A DNA stretch of 64,000 nucleotides from Bos javanicus (GCF_032452875.1 NC_083868.1:97060537-97124536); one strand, 5' to 3'; shown: positions 10,871 through 23,069, counted from the stretch's first letter. Translations and numbers: made by a program. The notes: generated from the sequence alone by a model not told the origin.

Positions 10871-11062
10871 GGCTTCCCAGGTGTGCCAGTGGTAAAGAAC
10901 CCATCTGTCAATGCAGGATTGATCCTGGGGTGGGGAGATCTCTTGGAGCAGGGCATGGCAATTCACTCCAGCATTCTAGCCTGGAGAATCCCATGGACAG
11001 AGGACCCAGCTGGGCTACGGTCCCATAGGGCCACAAAGAGTCAGACAAAACTGACTTAGCAC
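10871..11062 (+). repeat. Bov-tA SINE with near-perfect target duplication
   Basis: Sense copy from 'ggcttcccaggtgtgcc' to 'caaaactgacttagcac'. It is flanked by AATTGCATTCTTG (10858-10870) and AATTGCCATTCTTG (11063-11076), which differ by one inserted base. Confidence 0.9.
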
Positions 11063-11261
11063 AATTGCCATTCTTGTTTGCAAAGTATTGGAGAGACAGG
11101 GTTCAATACACTCTTTAAGAAAGTTGCTTGATAAGACCCAGAACTGACTTACTAAAACAAAGAGTAGCATAACCATTTTTAAAAATAGAACATACTCTTT
11201 TTAAATAGAAAACTTTTAATTTTCATTTCCTCTCACCCCAAAAGTACCCATTAAGTCCCTG

Positions 11262-11456
11262 AAGCAATATTTCTCAAAGTGTGGTTTATCAAGCACCTGG
11301 GCCAGCTATCTGAGGAACTTTTTAAACCAATAGTTCCCTGGGTCCTGGAACTACGTAGTTAGACTACCTCAGAGATTGGAGCACAGAAATCGCTACTTTG
11401 CATAAATGCCCAGGTGCTCCTCTGCTCTCTCAATCTGAGAAGCTCTACACCACGAG
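11262..11456. repeat. MER5A-like hAT DNA-transposon relic
   Basis: Keeps 'tttctcaaagtgtggt', 'cacctgggcc', 'ccaggtgctcctctg' and 'gagaagctctacacc', a layout typical of MER5/Charlie-derived non-autonomous elements. Strongly diverged. Confidence 0.6.
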
Positions 11457-12310
11457 CAGTATAAAGACAAGCACAGGGAGAATTCTCCTCCCTAAACTGT
11501 GACCAGGGATGCCCACAGAAACAGGATCCCTCAGACCAGCCGCTTGGGCAGGCAGGGCAGAGTCTTCCCTGAGAAAAGAGCCAGGCTCAACTTTTCAAAC
11601 TTTGTCAGCTATTCCACCATGCTGAGACCAGTTTGGGTTTTTTTAAAATTATTCTTTTACAAAATTTGCCAAATTAAGTGAAAAAGAGCACGTGGAATTT
11701 TATCTTTCCTTCTTTCTTGGATTGTAATCTCCCTGGCAGCAGTCAAGCTGTCTTAACTTTTCCTGAAGTAAAAAAAAAAAGAAAAAAAATTCTAGAAATA
11801 GGAATATTTCCCAAAATAATATTAAAATTCTTTCAAAAACAGTTTCATAGGAAAAAAAAAAGGAAAAGCACAAGGTTGTAAGACTCAACCATATTTGTGA
11901 GTTAATTACAGAAGTGAAACTTTTATTTCTTAAATGTTTACACACATGAAGAGAGGGAGTATTATATTCTCATTGCTCAGTAATTGAAATATTAAGGGAA
12001 CAAGAGAAATATAATGGTAAAAATGAGACAAGATAGGTAGCAAAATTAAAAAATTTTATACCCATTGACTCAACAGTTACTCTTCTGGAAATTCATCCTA
12101 AGTTAATAGACAAGTGCAAAACATGGACAAGTGTATAATAAGGTTGTGTATCAATGTTGTTAATAATACAGAAAGACTGAACCGTTCTAATGTGAAATAC
12201 ATCGATCATGATGCATGCAACTCCTCCATCCTCTTACGACAGAAACCACCCTGCTCACGCTCCCTTACTGTGATCCCGGACTTTTCTTTGAACAAAGGAT
12301 GGATGATCAC
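11457..12310. other. Intergenic, AT-rich unique sequence
   Basis: Contains A-rich runs near 11770-11865 and no recognised gene or repeat. Confidence 0.5.
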
Positions 12311-12447
12311 GGGACTTCGCAGGGGGCGGTCCAGTGGTTTAGACTCTGCACATCCACTGCAGGAGGTGCCAGTTTGACCCCTGGTTGGGAAACTAGGAAA
12401 CTGGGATCCCACATGCCTAGTGGGGCAACCAAAAACAAAAAAATTAA
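12311..12447 (+). repeat. CHR-type SINE, diverged
   Basis: Sense copy: 'gggacttcgcagggggcggtccagtgg' corresponds to the head 'ggtggtccagtgg', followed by 'gacccctggttggg' and an A-rich tail. The head is mutated. Confidence 0.8.
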
Positions 12448-13639
12448 GGATGATTACTGAGTGGATCAGGAGTGGGATCCAAACCATAGACTTGTCAACA
12501 ACTTAGTCTTAGCCTGACCCAAAAAGCCGAGTCAGAGAAGTTGGTGATAATTAATTAGGCCAATTAAACTTTCTACTTGTATGATTTAACATAAAAATAT
12601 AGACTTGGCCAATTGGAATTGACATATACATTTTTATTTATAAATTAATTATAAAGTTCTATACTAAAACCTCAGACAGTAAGATGGTTATTTGCAAATA
12701 TGCCTAATATAAGTATGAAAGTTATTTTCCTAGGAAAAATATTAACAACTCTGTTGTTTTACCCATTAATGTCTCAATCATTTACCAGTTAAACTAGTTA
12801 CAATAGGTGGTCAACATATTCTTTCAGCTGACAGCATGGGAAATAAGTGTTGATAATAAAGTCTTATATTCTTAAAGTTAAATATCTTGAATTTTAAAGC
12901 TCACTAGAATTGGTCTCTGTGGGATATGAATATTTTCTCTGTTACTGAAATCAGAGACTGGGCTCCTAATGAATAGGTTTTCTTTACACAGGTAATATAG
13001 ATTTTAAAGAAACCACATGGGCTCATTAAAGGGCAATATAAATGTGAAATTACTACCCTAAAGTTCCATCAGCCACTTTGTTGATTTTTAAATAAATCAG
13101 TTTGTCGAAAAGAAGCTCTGCATAATATTTTCCTCATGTGCTTCTGTTGCTTTCTCCTGGATGGACAAGGGCCAGGCATTCAGTATGTTTTACACATTTA
13201 AAAATAGACAAACATTGTATTAGCATAATTGTAAGAAAATGGATAACAACTTGCCAAGAAATGTTACCAAATTACTTAGCTGTAAACAATTACCCACAAT
13301 GCTGCAGGCTCCTAAGGCCTTCCACCAAGTATACACCGCAGAGTCCACAGTCAGCCCAAAAGGAAGTGAGTCCAGTCTCCAACAGGCCTCTATGACATCA
13401 TCAGCACCCCCACATCTGCTCAGACATTGAACTGAGAACTTCACCTAAACTGGAAGATCTCTGGTTTCCCCTCTCCCAAGTTTGGTCCTTTGCTTCCAGA
13501 AAGTGATGCCAACTATGACACTAACACCATTGACTGCCCAGAACACCAAAATGTCAGAAATACACATCTGCTGTTGTCAGCTGTATACAATTTCTATCCT
13601 AAAGGATACAGTCTCTCTGCCACCTCCCCTTTTTCTTAA
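12448..13639. other. Intergenic, nothing recognised
   Basis: AT-rich until about 13130, then more balanced composition. Overlapping short open frames at 13138-13444 have no recognisable product. Confidence 0.5.
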
Positions 13640-14105
13640 TTTTTTTTTTAAATTTTTTACCGTGCTAGGTCTTTGTTCTTGCCTGGAGAATCCCAGGGAT
13701 GGCGGGGGATGGCGGAGCCTGGTGGGCTGCCGTCTATGGGGTCGCACAGAGTCGGACACGACTGAAGCGACTTAGCAGCAGCAGCAGGTCTTTGTTGCTT
13801 TGCGTGGGGTTTTCTCTATTTGCAGCGAGCAGGGACTACTCTTCGTCACAGTGCACAGGCTTCTCATTACGGTGGCTTTTCTTGTTGCACAGGTTCTAGA
13901 GCACAGGTTCTAGGCTCACAGGCTTCAGTAGTTGCAGCATGCAGGCTCAGTCGTTGCTGCTAGCAAGCTCTAGAGTGGGTCTTAGTAGTTGTGGTGCACA
14001 GGCTTAGTTGCTCCAGGCATGTGGGATCTTCCTGGACCAGGGTTGAACCCGTGTCCCCTGCATTGCTGAGCAGATTCAATCCATGCACCACCAGGGAAGT
14101 CCCTC
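13640..14105 (-). repeat. Long CHR-type SINE, split by a Bov-A insertion
   Basis: Antisense copy of the longer CHR class, ending with 'caccaccagggaagtccc'. It is interrupted by a Bov-A monomer at 13678-13785. Confidence 0.8.
13678..13785 (+). repeat. Bov-A SINE nested in a CHR SINE
   Basis: A Bov-A monomer 5'-truncated at 'cttgcctggagaatccc', ending in AGC repeats. Identical AGGTCTTTGTT flanks at 13667-13677 and 13786-13796 mark the target duplication inside the older SINE. Confidence 0.93.
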
Positions 14106-14117
14106 TCTGCATCTTTA

Positions 14118-14333
14118 TATGTTATATGTGTTAGTCGCTCAGTCACATCTGACTCTTTGTGACCCCATGGACTGTAGCCCACCAGGCTTCTCTGTCCATG
14201 GGATTCTCCATGAAAGAATACTGGAGCAGATTACCATTCCCTTCTCCAGAGGATCTTCCCGACCCAAGGTTTGAACCCTGATCTCCTTCATTGCAGTCAG
14301 ATTCTTTACTGGTTGAGCTACAGGGAAGTCCTC
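14118..14333 (-). repeat. Bov-tA SINE
   Basis: Antisense copy with a full body and tRNA-like head ending 'gagctacagggaagtcc'. Confidence 0.9.
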
Positions 14334-15194
14334 TGCCCTTTAATTCTTATCAAAATACAGTTGTGAGGAATGCTATTCATCAAAGATTTCCTTGAGCACT
14401 GGAAAGCCGTTCACTCTTCTTAGGCATGTTATGTCTTCTCCCCCTTAGATTTTTCCCCCCACCTTGGATCAAATCAACCATTCAAAGTCTTCATACTTGA
14501 AACAACGAGAGATCGCCTCCTTGGCAGGATTTTTGTAAGAGCCACCTGTCATCTGCTGGTTGCGAATGGTATTCCCTTTATAAGGACTCATGAGAGAAAT
14601 TTCTGTTGAGCTTCAACTGTTTTGCTTCTATCGCAAATACTAAAAAGGTTGTTATTAACCAGGTTTCCCTTCAGGTACTTTGATGCTCAGAAGCAAATTT
14701 GTAGGCTATATCCAGACACAGGTGTGGGTTCACTCTACACTTGGTTTGATTTTATTTCCCACCTAATCTCTCATTGCTCTTATTTCATCCATGAGACAAG
14801 AAATAAAGGAGGGTGGGAAAGAAGTTGGAGGTAAAACAGAGAGAAACCAGAAGTTCTGACTAACTTACACCATTTGTCAAATCCTCTCACATACAAAGGC
14901 AAGGCCAATGTCCACCTTATAATTACTAAAATGACTTTCAAGGTATTTGTACCAAGACAGTCTCAGAGCTAAGAGAGAAAAAAAAGTTTGTTACTATTTC
15001 CATTGAAATAGTATTGTCCATAGAATTTAATCAGATAATTTTGTTAAGGAACAGTTATCCATTGCATTTACTTCAAGTCACTTAGAGGTGGAGGATTATA
15101 AGAAGACCTGTTACTGGAACCAGAAAGCTCTCGTGCTCCAAGAGAGCACCATCCTCTTTCCTTCGTAACTTTGACTTACATATGGCATCCTTTT
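14334..15194. other. Intergenic, nothing recognised
   Basis: Unique-looking AT-rich sequence. No gene or young repeat seen. Confidence 0.5.
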
Positions 15195-15388
15195 GGGCTT
15201 CCTAGGTGGTGCTAGTGGTAGAGAATCCGCCTGCCAACGCAGGAGACCCGAGACAAGCAAGTTCCATCCCTGGGTCAGGAATGGCAAACCACTTCAGTAT
15301 TCTTGCCTGGAAAATTGCATGGACAAAGGAGCCTAGCAGGTTACAGTCCATGGGGTCACAGAGTCAGACACGACTGAGCACGCGTGGC
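15195..15388 (+). repeat. Bov-tA SINE
   Basis: Sense copy from 'gggcttcctaggtggtgctag' to 'gacacgactgagcac'. Confidence 0.9.
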
Positions 15389-16972
15389 ATTGTTTAACTT
15401 GAGCTCTTTTATGTTCCTACATTTACATTATCAAAAAGAAGGCTTTCATGGGCTCAGAATGTCTATCTAAGCCCAGCTGTAGTAGTTAGACTGCCCTGGG
15501 GGTGACAGGAGACCACCTCTTGCCTAAACTGCTGGAATGGGGGTCGAAGGCATTGAAACATGACTGCCTAGAAGAGCCTTTGAGCAAGGCAGTTTCTTCA
15601 GAGGGAATGAAGACAGTCATGCCCTGACAACATCTAGTATACCATGGAAGAATTAGATGGGAATAAAGCGTTCTCTCCCTTTAACGCTTACTGAAATTCA
15701 GACCACCCTTCAAAGCTAGAGTCAATCCCCGGGTCTTTTGTGAAGCTTTGTCTGTCCATCTCTGCCTTTCCTAATTTCACAGTCATTTACATTTACCACA
15801 TTATGTCTTACAGTGTTATTTTACAATCTCAGATTTTCATCTATATTTTAAGACCTGGCAGAGTGGAAACTGCATCTTACTTATGTCTGTCTTACCACAG
15901 GGGTTTGTATGGGTCTTTATATCATACTCTCAAGAAGTGTTTGTTCTTGACTGTGCAAAAGTTGATACCATCAGTCTTTCTGCTAAAACCCACCAAATAC
16001 ATTAATAATCCTTTTGTCAAGATCCTGAAACAGAGCAAAAATCCCATTTTTAAAAAATAAATAATTTATACCAACTTTTGACATTTCTCTAGTATTTAGG
16101 AAGAATCTCAGAATTGTCTTTAAATTGAATAAAAATCAATTGATCACAGGGAGGAAAGAAGAGGTAGGTTTTGTGCCACTTTATTAGGCCCTTCACCCAC
16201 TTCCTTCCACTCCCTTTCAGAGGCCAGGAAAGTTTCCAGTGACTGCAAAGTTTAGATATGCCCTTTGCCTGTATGTGTATAAGGATGCCCTTTGGAGCCA
16301 ATCAATATGGCCACAGCCTATCAGTCCAACTGGGGCACTTCTGACTCTCCACCAGAAGGAATTTCCGGTCTGGCTGACACCCTTGGTGTACAGATTCTTT
16401 ATCATTAAATCAACACAGACAGACTCCCCAAGGGACTGCCTTTTTCCTGGTAGGGCATTTCCTACCAATTCTTGCTTTGTCAGTTCAATAAGCATAGTAG
16501 TGTTTAATCCATTCTGACTAGATGCTAGAATTCTCTACTGACTGTCCAAGAGGTGGAAATGGCCAAAAGTTGAATTAATACCTCTGGAAAAAAGTTGAGA
16601 TATGGCTCAAGTATAGGTTCAGGTCTGCAGTGGGGATCACTACTTAGGCTAAGGATATAGCCTAGGCCTATGCTGTTTGGTCTCTAGTGTTGGTTCATAC
16701 TCTCTCATTCTCTCTTTCTCTCTCTGGCATTGAATTTAAATGATTTCAGATAGAATTTACCACGGCCCCATCACTCCCTATCACTGACCCTGGCACACAT
16801 TCTCATACTCAGCAATTACAGCCACTCCATTACAAAGATCCCCATCAGTTTTCAGTAATTGATTTTAGTAACCTCCGATGATCATTGCCTGGATCCATTG
16901 TTTCCTTAGGGGCTGCACTTATTTACTCCTTCCTCATACATTAGTGGGGATGTTTTTAAAAAAGAACTCTCA
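15389..16972. other. Intergenic, nothing recognised
   Basis: About 1.6 kb without a ruminant SINE. There is a TC-rich run at 16697-16725. Opposed short open frames at 16217-16517 have no recognisable product. Confidence 0.5.
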
Positions 16973-17350
16973 GGACTTCCCTGGTGTTCTAGTAGCTAAG
17001 ACTCTGTGTTCCCAATGCAGGGGGCCCAGATTTGACCCCTGGTCAGGGCATTAGATCCCACACATGAAGTGAAAGTCACCAAGTTGTGTCCAACTCTTTG
17101 CAAGCCCATGGACTGTAGCCCACCAGGCTCCTCTGTCCATTGGATTCTCCAGGCAAGAATACTGGAGTAGGTAGGTAGCCATTCCCTTCTCCAGGGGATC
17201 TTCCCAACTCAAGGATCAAGCCCAGGTCTTGGTGGCCCATACTGCGAAGAACTAGATCCCACATACTGCAACCAAAAAAGATCCCACATACTGCGATAAA
17301 GATCTGAGATCCTGCATGCCACAACTAGAACCCAGCAGAGCAGCCAAATA
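16973..17350 (+). repeat. CHR-type SINE split by a Bov-tA insertion
   Basis: The sense head at 16973-17060 ('ggacttccctggtgttc', 'gacccctggtcaggg') and a tail with 'agatcccacatactgcaac' repeats at 17240-17340 flank an antisense Bov-tA at about 17066-17233. Confidence 0.8.
17066..17233 (-). repeat. Bov-tA SINE nested in a CHR SINE
   Basis: Antisense body ('caactctttgcaagccc', 'caggcaagaatactggag') ending at 'caagcccaggtc'. The tRNA-like head is incomplete. Confidence 0.85.
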
Positions 17351-18032
17351 CTTTTTTTTTTTTTAAAGGAACTCTCCGTTTCTATCTGTTGCTGGACCCG
17401 AAATATAGCTTTATGTTATTGTTTTCAGAAAAGGCAGGATATTTGATTCTTTCCTTTTATTTACTGGTTTTCAGAAGGATGAGCATCCTCTAAAGATAAC
17501 CAAAGAGTTTTGGGGGGTTTTAATTTCTTGTGTCCTTATGAACTCATAGATTTCAGCACATTTCATGTATCTCAATCCATTACAGTGTGGTTTTGCTCAA
17601 AATGTCCCACTTGGGGGCTGCTAAGAACCCACTGGGGCTGCTTTTGTTCTTAGAGATGAATGACCCACAATCATGTGAGCACTTCCTTTCCCATATGACT
17701 AAGAACTGCTTTCCAAAACGTACAGAATGATATTAGGATTTATATAATGTGATATTTGCAGCCTCAAATTAATGTGTTACTAGAGTGTAAGAGGACCCTA
17801 CGTTTGATTGTGGAGTCAGCCATCATGCAGATGGTTGGAGTCAGCAAGAGCTGGAGGGGATGCTTCTTTTATGTGTGTCATTGGTGTTGCACCCATGCAG
17901 GGTCTTGTTTTGCAGATGCTGTTTCTGAGAGGCTGCTATGACCTTTACTCTACAAGACTGAGATTGGAACGTATCATTTTTCACTAGTATCTGCATCTTC
18001 CTGAACCTTCATTAAAAGTGAAGTCAATGGAG
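17351..18032. other. Intergenic, nothing recognised
   Basis: Unique-looking sequence. The short open frame at 17756-17941 has no recognisable product. Confidence 0.5.
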
Positions 18033-18168
18033 GACTTCCCTGGTGGTCCAGTGGCTGAGACTCTGCATTCCCAATGCAGGGGTCCCAGGTTCTCTCCCTG
18101 GTGGGGGAACTAGATCTTGCATGTTGCAACTAAGACCAATTGCAGCCAAAATAAATAAATATTTTTAA
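18033..18168 (+). repeat. CHR-type SINE
   Basis: Sense copy from 'ggacttccctggtggtcc' through 'gcagccaaaataaataaat' into a short A/T tail. Confidence 0.9.
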
Positions 18169-18874
18169 AAGATACCTCTAAAAAATAAGTGAAGTAAACG
18201 AATAAAGTAAGCATAAAACCACAAGAACAAAGAAAAAAAAAAGAAAAAGAATTCAAGAAATGAGGGCAAAGGGAAATGTGAGACTGATGGGGGAAGGAAG
18301 CCCCAGAATGACAAGTGTGTTCCAATCCAGTGTAACACATCAGCGTGAGAAATGATAGAAAAATGACACACTTCCTAATGTTTGAATGCACTGAGAGAGC
18401 CTTATTGTGTAGTGAGAAAATCTGATAATGAATGAGTGGTTCATAGATAAATACAAAAAGTAAGCAAAGTTTTTTTGAGGCACTTATGAATTCTAGAAAA
18501 AAAAAGTATTTCAAGAAAGGAAATTACAATACATTACTTGGCTCGGCTGTGAATAAAATTGGCATAGTAATAACGATGTAAATGCTCTATTAATAACCAA
18601 AATGATGAAATTGCAATATAACTATTAATATATTTAGAGGAGAAAGGGGAGACAAAGTGTGTGAGTGCGCATGAACTGTCATCTTCTATATGAGAAGTTC
18701 TTAGACAGTGTAAAACTCAAAAACTTTAGGAATAGTAAGAACACCTTATTTAGAATTATGGAGGTAAGCCTGAGAAGAAACAGCTAAAAAAGCTGAAAGT
18801 GGTCGTTCCTAGGAAGTGGGAATCTGGACTGTGGAGGTGGGACAGGGAATTTTAATTTCATTTCTATTCCACAT
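18169..18874. other. Intergenic, AT-rich
   Basis: Contains an A-rich run at 18232-18250. No gene or repeat recognised. Confidence 0.5.
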
Positions 18875-18961
18875 TTTGTTTTAAAACATTTTAAAAATTT
18901 TTATGGAGGATAGTTGATTTGCAATGTTGTATTAAGGCAAACAGCAAAATGAATCAGGCAT
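18875..18961 (-). repeat. L1 3'-region fragment, host of the BovB insertion
   Basis: 'tatggaggatagttgatttgc' and 'acagcaaaatgaatcag' resemble the antisense 3' region of older L1 copies. The text appears to resume after the BovB at 20886 ('gaatcaggcatatata'). Confidence 0.55.
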
Positions 18962-18982
18962 CAGTTCAGTTCAGTCGCTCAG

Positions 18983-19932
18983 TCATGTCTGACTCTTTGC
19001 GACCCGGTGAATTGCAGCACGCCAGGCCTCCCTGTCCATCACCATCTCCTGGAGTTCACTCAAACTCACGTCCATCGAGTCAGTGATGCCATCCAGCCAT
19101 CTCATCCTCCGTCGTCCCCTCTTCCTCCTGCCCCCAATCCCTCCCAGGATCAGAGTCTTTTCCAATGAGTCAACTCTTCGCATGAGGTGGCCAAAGTACT
19201 GGAGTTTCAGCTTTAGCATCATTCCTTCCAAAGAAATCCCAGGGCTGATCTCCTTCAGAATGGACTGGTTGGATTTCCTTGAAGTCCAAGGGACTCTCAA
19301 GAGTCTTCTCCAACACCACAGTTCAAAAGCATCAATTCTTCAGCACTCAGCTTTCTTCACAGTCCAACTCTCACATCCATACATGACCACTGGAAAAACC
19401 ATAACCTTGACTAGACGAACCTTTGTTGGCAAAGTAATGTCTCTGCTTTTCAATATGCTATCTAGATTGGTCATAACTTTTCTTCCAAGGAGTAAGCATC
19501 TTTTAATTTCATGGCTGCAGTCACCATCTGCAGTGATTTTGGAGCCCAAACCATCTTGAACATCTGGAAGTATTGCTGAAGCCTGGCTTGGAGAATTTTG
19601 AACATTACTTTACTAGCGTGTGAGATGAGTGCAATTGTGTGGTAGTTTGGGCATTCTTTGGCATTGCCTTTCTTTGGGATGGGAATGAAAACTGACCTTT
19701 TCCAGTCCTGTGGCCACTGCTGAGTTTTCCAAATTTGCTGGCATATTGAGTGTAGCACTTTCACAGCATCATCTTTCAGGATTTGAAATAGCTCAACTGG
19801 AATTCCATCACCTCCACTAGCTTTGTTCATAGTGATGCTTTCTAAGGCCCACTTGACTTCACATTCCAGGATGTCTGGCTCTAGGTGAGTGGCTGCGTGG
19901 GGGCAGGAGGACCTAGAGGAGCTACTCCACAT
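18983..19932 (-). pseudogene. BovB reverse-transcriptase fragment
   Basis: Three minus-strand open pieces (19932-19471, 19549-19340, 19300-18983) encode consecutive RTE-type reverse-transcriptase segments, starting with the ECEVKWALESI region and the MNKASGGDGIPVELF motif and ending in the C-terminal domain. The catalytic FxDD region is not intact in any one piece. It is a dead retrotransposon fragment with no cellular function implied. Confidence 0.9.
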
Positions 19933-20337
19933 TCAAGGTCAGGAGGGGCGGCAGTGAGGAGATACCCCTCGTCCAAGGCAAGGAGCAGCAGATGCACTTT
20001 GCTGGAGCAGCCGTGAAGAGATACCCCACGCCCAAGGTAAGAGAAACCCAAGTAAGACGGTAGGTGTTGCAAGAGGGCATCAGAGGGCAGAAACCATAAT
20101 CACAGAAAACTAGTCAATCTAACCACACTAGGACCACAGCCTTGTCTAACTCAAACTAAGCCATGCCCTGTGGGGCCACCCAAGATGGGCGGGTCATGGT
20201 GGAGAGGTCTGACAGAATGTGGTCCACTGGAGAAGGGAATGGCAAACAACTTCAGTATTCTTGCCTTGAGAACCCCATGAACAGTATGAAAAGGCAAAGT
20301 GATAGGATACTGAAAGAAGAACTCTCCAGGTCAGTAG

Positions 20338-20691
20338 GTGCCCAATATGCTACTGGAGATCAGTGGAGAAATAACTCCAGAAAGAATGAAGGGATGGAGC
20401 CAAAGCAAAAAAGAATACCCAGCTGTGGATGTGGCTGGTGATAGAAACAAGGTCCGATGCTGTAAAGAGCAATATTGCATAGGAACCTGGAATGTCAGGT
20501 CCATGAATCAAGGCAAATTGGAAGTGGTCAAACAGAAGATGGCAAGAGTGAACGTTGACATTCTAGGAATCAGCAACCTAAAATGGACTGGAATGGATGA
20601 ATTTAACTCAGATGACCATTATATCTACTACTGCGGGCAGGAATCCCTTAGAAGAAATGGAGTAGCCATCATGGTCAACAAAAGAGTCTGA
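20338..20691 (+). pseudogene. BovB APE-type endonuclease fragment
   Basis: About 117 residues correspond to the N-terminal apurinic-like endonuclease domain of BovB, with GTWNVRSM and the VDILGIS..KW region. The frame stops where other copies have an Arg codon (CGA to TGA). The sequence continues as BovB to 20885 without an intact frame. Confidence 0.9.
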
Positions 20692-20896
20692 AATGCAGTA
20701 CTTGGATGCAATCTCAAAAACGACAGAATGATCTCTGTTCGTTTCCAAGGCAAACCATTCAATATCACAGTAATCCAAGTCTATGCCCCAACCAGTAATG
20801 CTGAAGAAGCTGAAGTTGAACGTTCTATGAAGACGTACAAGACCTTTTAGAACTAACACCCCAAAAAGATGTCCTTTTCATTATAGAATCAGGCAT

Positions 20897-21495
20897 ATAT
20901 ATATATACACACACACTCTGTTTAAACTATTTAAATTTGTATATTTACTAATTACTGTATTTTTCATTTAAAATGTGTTACATTTCTAGGTATCTTTAGT
21001 TCAGATAATTCTGCTGCCAGGAAATAAATCTCAGTCATGATTTGGGATTCTTCCCACCACTAAGGTCCTCCAGGAGTCCCAGATGGTCTAGTGTACTGTA
21101 GAACATATGGGGCATGTTGTCTGGTCTCTAGCGCACATAGAGCCCCATGCCTCACCCAAGCCCATAAACTTGTTGGTTCTTGGGCCCTGCTTGGGCACAG
21201 GAGTTTTTCTTTGCTGCTCACAGATCTTACCATCTCCCAACGCTTCTCATCAAAAAGGTCTTGCCACCTCATGGGGCCCTATGTGGAGTGGGATCAATGC
21301 CTCTGTTCAGAGGACCTGAAATCATAGGCATTGGCTCTTTCTACACTCTCTTCCTCCCCAGAACATTCCTTTCCTCTCTTCTTAACAAAGAGGAAACCCA
21401 GGACCTGCTCCTCTTTGCTGTAGGGAAGTAGTGAGAGAAGTTACCAGACGAAACCCAGGATATGCCTTAGTCCCTCCTCCATAATCTTGTAAAGT
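20897..21495. other. Intergenic, mostly unique
   Basis: AT dinucleotide and AC runs at 20894-20917, then AT-rich and later more GC-balanced sequence. Overlapping open frames at 21060-21431 have no recognisable product. Confidence 0.5.
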
Positions 21496-21685
21496 TCTAC
21501 ATGACTCTTCGTGACCTCATGGACTGTAGCCCATCAGGCTCCTCTGTCCATGGGACTCTCCAGGCAAGAATACTGGAGTGGTTTGCCATTCCATTTTCCA
21601 GGGGATCTTCCCCATCCAGGGATCAAACCCAGGTCTCCTGCACTGCACGTAGGTTCTTTACCATCTGAGCCACCAGGGAAACTCA
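21496..21685 (-). repeat. Bov-tA SINE
   Basis: Antisense copy from 'acatgactcttcgtgacc' to the tRNA-like head 'gagccaccagggaaactc'. Confidence 0.9.
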
Positions 21686-22075
21686 GAGCTTCTTGGCTAG
21701 ATCTCATGACCTCTCACTTGGCCCTCCTCACTTGGCCACACCCCAACCAACAATTCTGCAGAGGGAAGCCTACTGTTCAGGTTTTGTTGTTTTTTTCTCC
21801 CTTACCCATGTTATTACATTGTTAATATTTTCCTTTAGTTGTATTTGTGCAATCTGTGTCTTGTTACAATTTTTATTGTAATTTTGTTTCCTTCCAATTA
21901 TAATCACCCACTGCCCCTACTCCCCAAAGGAGCCTGGGAGTCCTTTGCCTCATCTAAGGCAGCAATTTCCAAAGGGCCGGTGCACTTTATGGGATATGTA
22001 TGATCATCCAGGGTGAGAAGAAGATACCCAGACTTCTATCCATTTGTTTGTTTCTGCTGTTGTATGTCTCCAGTG
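21686..22075. other. Intergenic, nothing recognised
   Basis: T-rich unique-looking sequence between two SINEs. Confidence 0.5.
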
Positions 22076-22087
22076 TTTATAAAATAT

Positions 22088-22303
22088 GTGTGTGTGTGCT
22101 CAGTTGTGTCTGACTTTTTGCAACCCCATGAACTGTAGCCCGCCAGACTCCTCTGTCTGTGGAATTTTCCAGGCAAGAATACTGGAGTGGGTTGCCATTT
22201 CTTTCTCCAGGGCATCTTCCTGACCCAGGGATTGAATCCATGTCACCTGAGTCTCCCTCATTGGCAGGTGGATTCTTTACCACTGAACTATCTGGAAATT
22301 CCA
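22088..22303 (-). repeat. Bov-tA SINE with target duplication
   Basis: Antisense copy flanked by TTTATAAAATAT (22076-22087) and TTTATAAAGTAT (22304-22315), one mismatch. Confidence 0.92.
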
Positions 22304-22315
22304 TTTATAAAGTAT

Positions 22316-22806
22316 ACTTATAAATTAAAAATTTTATATTTAGGGATGCATTCTCAAATCCTTTTTCACTGATGAAGTGTATGAACTAAGCTATTCGAGA
22401 GTTATGTTCCAAGGCAACATTGCCTGATAGAAACATAATGTGAACCACAAATGTGAGCTCCATATGCAACTTTGTTTTCCCCAGCCACAATTTTTAAAAC
22501 TGAAAAGAGGTCGAATTAATTTTCATATATTTTCTTTAACCCAATATGTCCAAAATATTCCCATTTCAACATGTAATAAATATTAAAAAAAATTATGAAC
22601 AAAATATTTTACATTCCTTTTCTTTTACTAAGTTTTGGAATCTGGCATGGACTACAGTGACAGCTCATCTCTTGGATGAGCCACATTGAAAGTGCTCAGC
22701 AACTCTTGGGGCTCCTGCTAGACATGGCCTCTTGGGGATACTAGAGGGGTGTGTCCTGACTCTAAAACTGCTTCCACCCAATGACATACCTCCTAAGTCT
22801 AAGACA
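22316..22806. other. Intergenic, nothing recognised
   Basis: AT-rich to about 22640, then mixed composition. No gene or repeat recognised. Confidence 0.5.
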
Positions 22807-22920
22807 GGTTGGGGCTCCTTTATGTGAAGTCAATCTGCAGTAGATTACTTAAATACTGTATTGATCTCCTATTCTCTTGGGTACTTTTAAAAAAAATTAT
22901 ATTCTTGAAAGCCCCTATCT
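22807..22920 (+). repeat. Dispersed direct repeat, copy 1
   Basis: About 114 bp beginning 'ggttggggctcctttatg' recurs at 23515-23628 with roughly ten differences by eye. The family is not recognised. Confidence 0.85.
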
Positions 22921-23069
22921 ATGTACCTGCCTCATAGCCAAGCTCACCCAAGGCAGTAAACAGAACTACAGTTCATTGAGCATCTACTCTGCTTTTAAAT
23001 TCTCACATCCATTTCCTTTCATTTTCCAGCACCTCTTTGAGAGAGAGATTATTAAACCATAAATAGATG

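Larger units (their letters stand above)
18962..20885. mobile_element. BovB (RTE) LINE with 5' inversion
   Basis: The 3' half (18962-about 19890) is BovB on the minus strand, with the reverse-transcriptase region and C-terminus (WLDGITDSMDVSLSELQ) ending in the typical 'actgaactga' tail. The 5' half (about 19891-20885) is BovB on the plus strand: the 5' leader, then the endonuclease start with CIGTWNVRSMNQGKLE. The segment between endonuclease and reverse transcriptase is missing. Identical GAATCAGGCAT flanks at 18951-18961 and 20886-20896 show a single insertion. Premature stops and the inversion make it inactive. Confidence 0.93.

Noticed and set aside
19083..19559. Plus-strand 158-codon open frame
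   Set aside because: It is the antisense shadow of the BovB reverse-transcriptase fragment.
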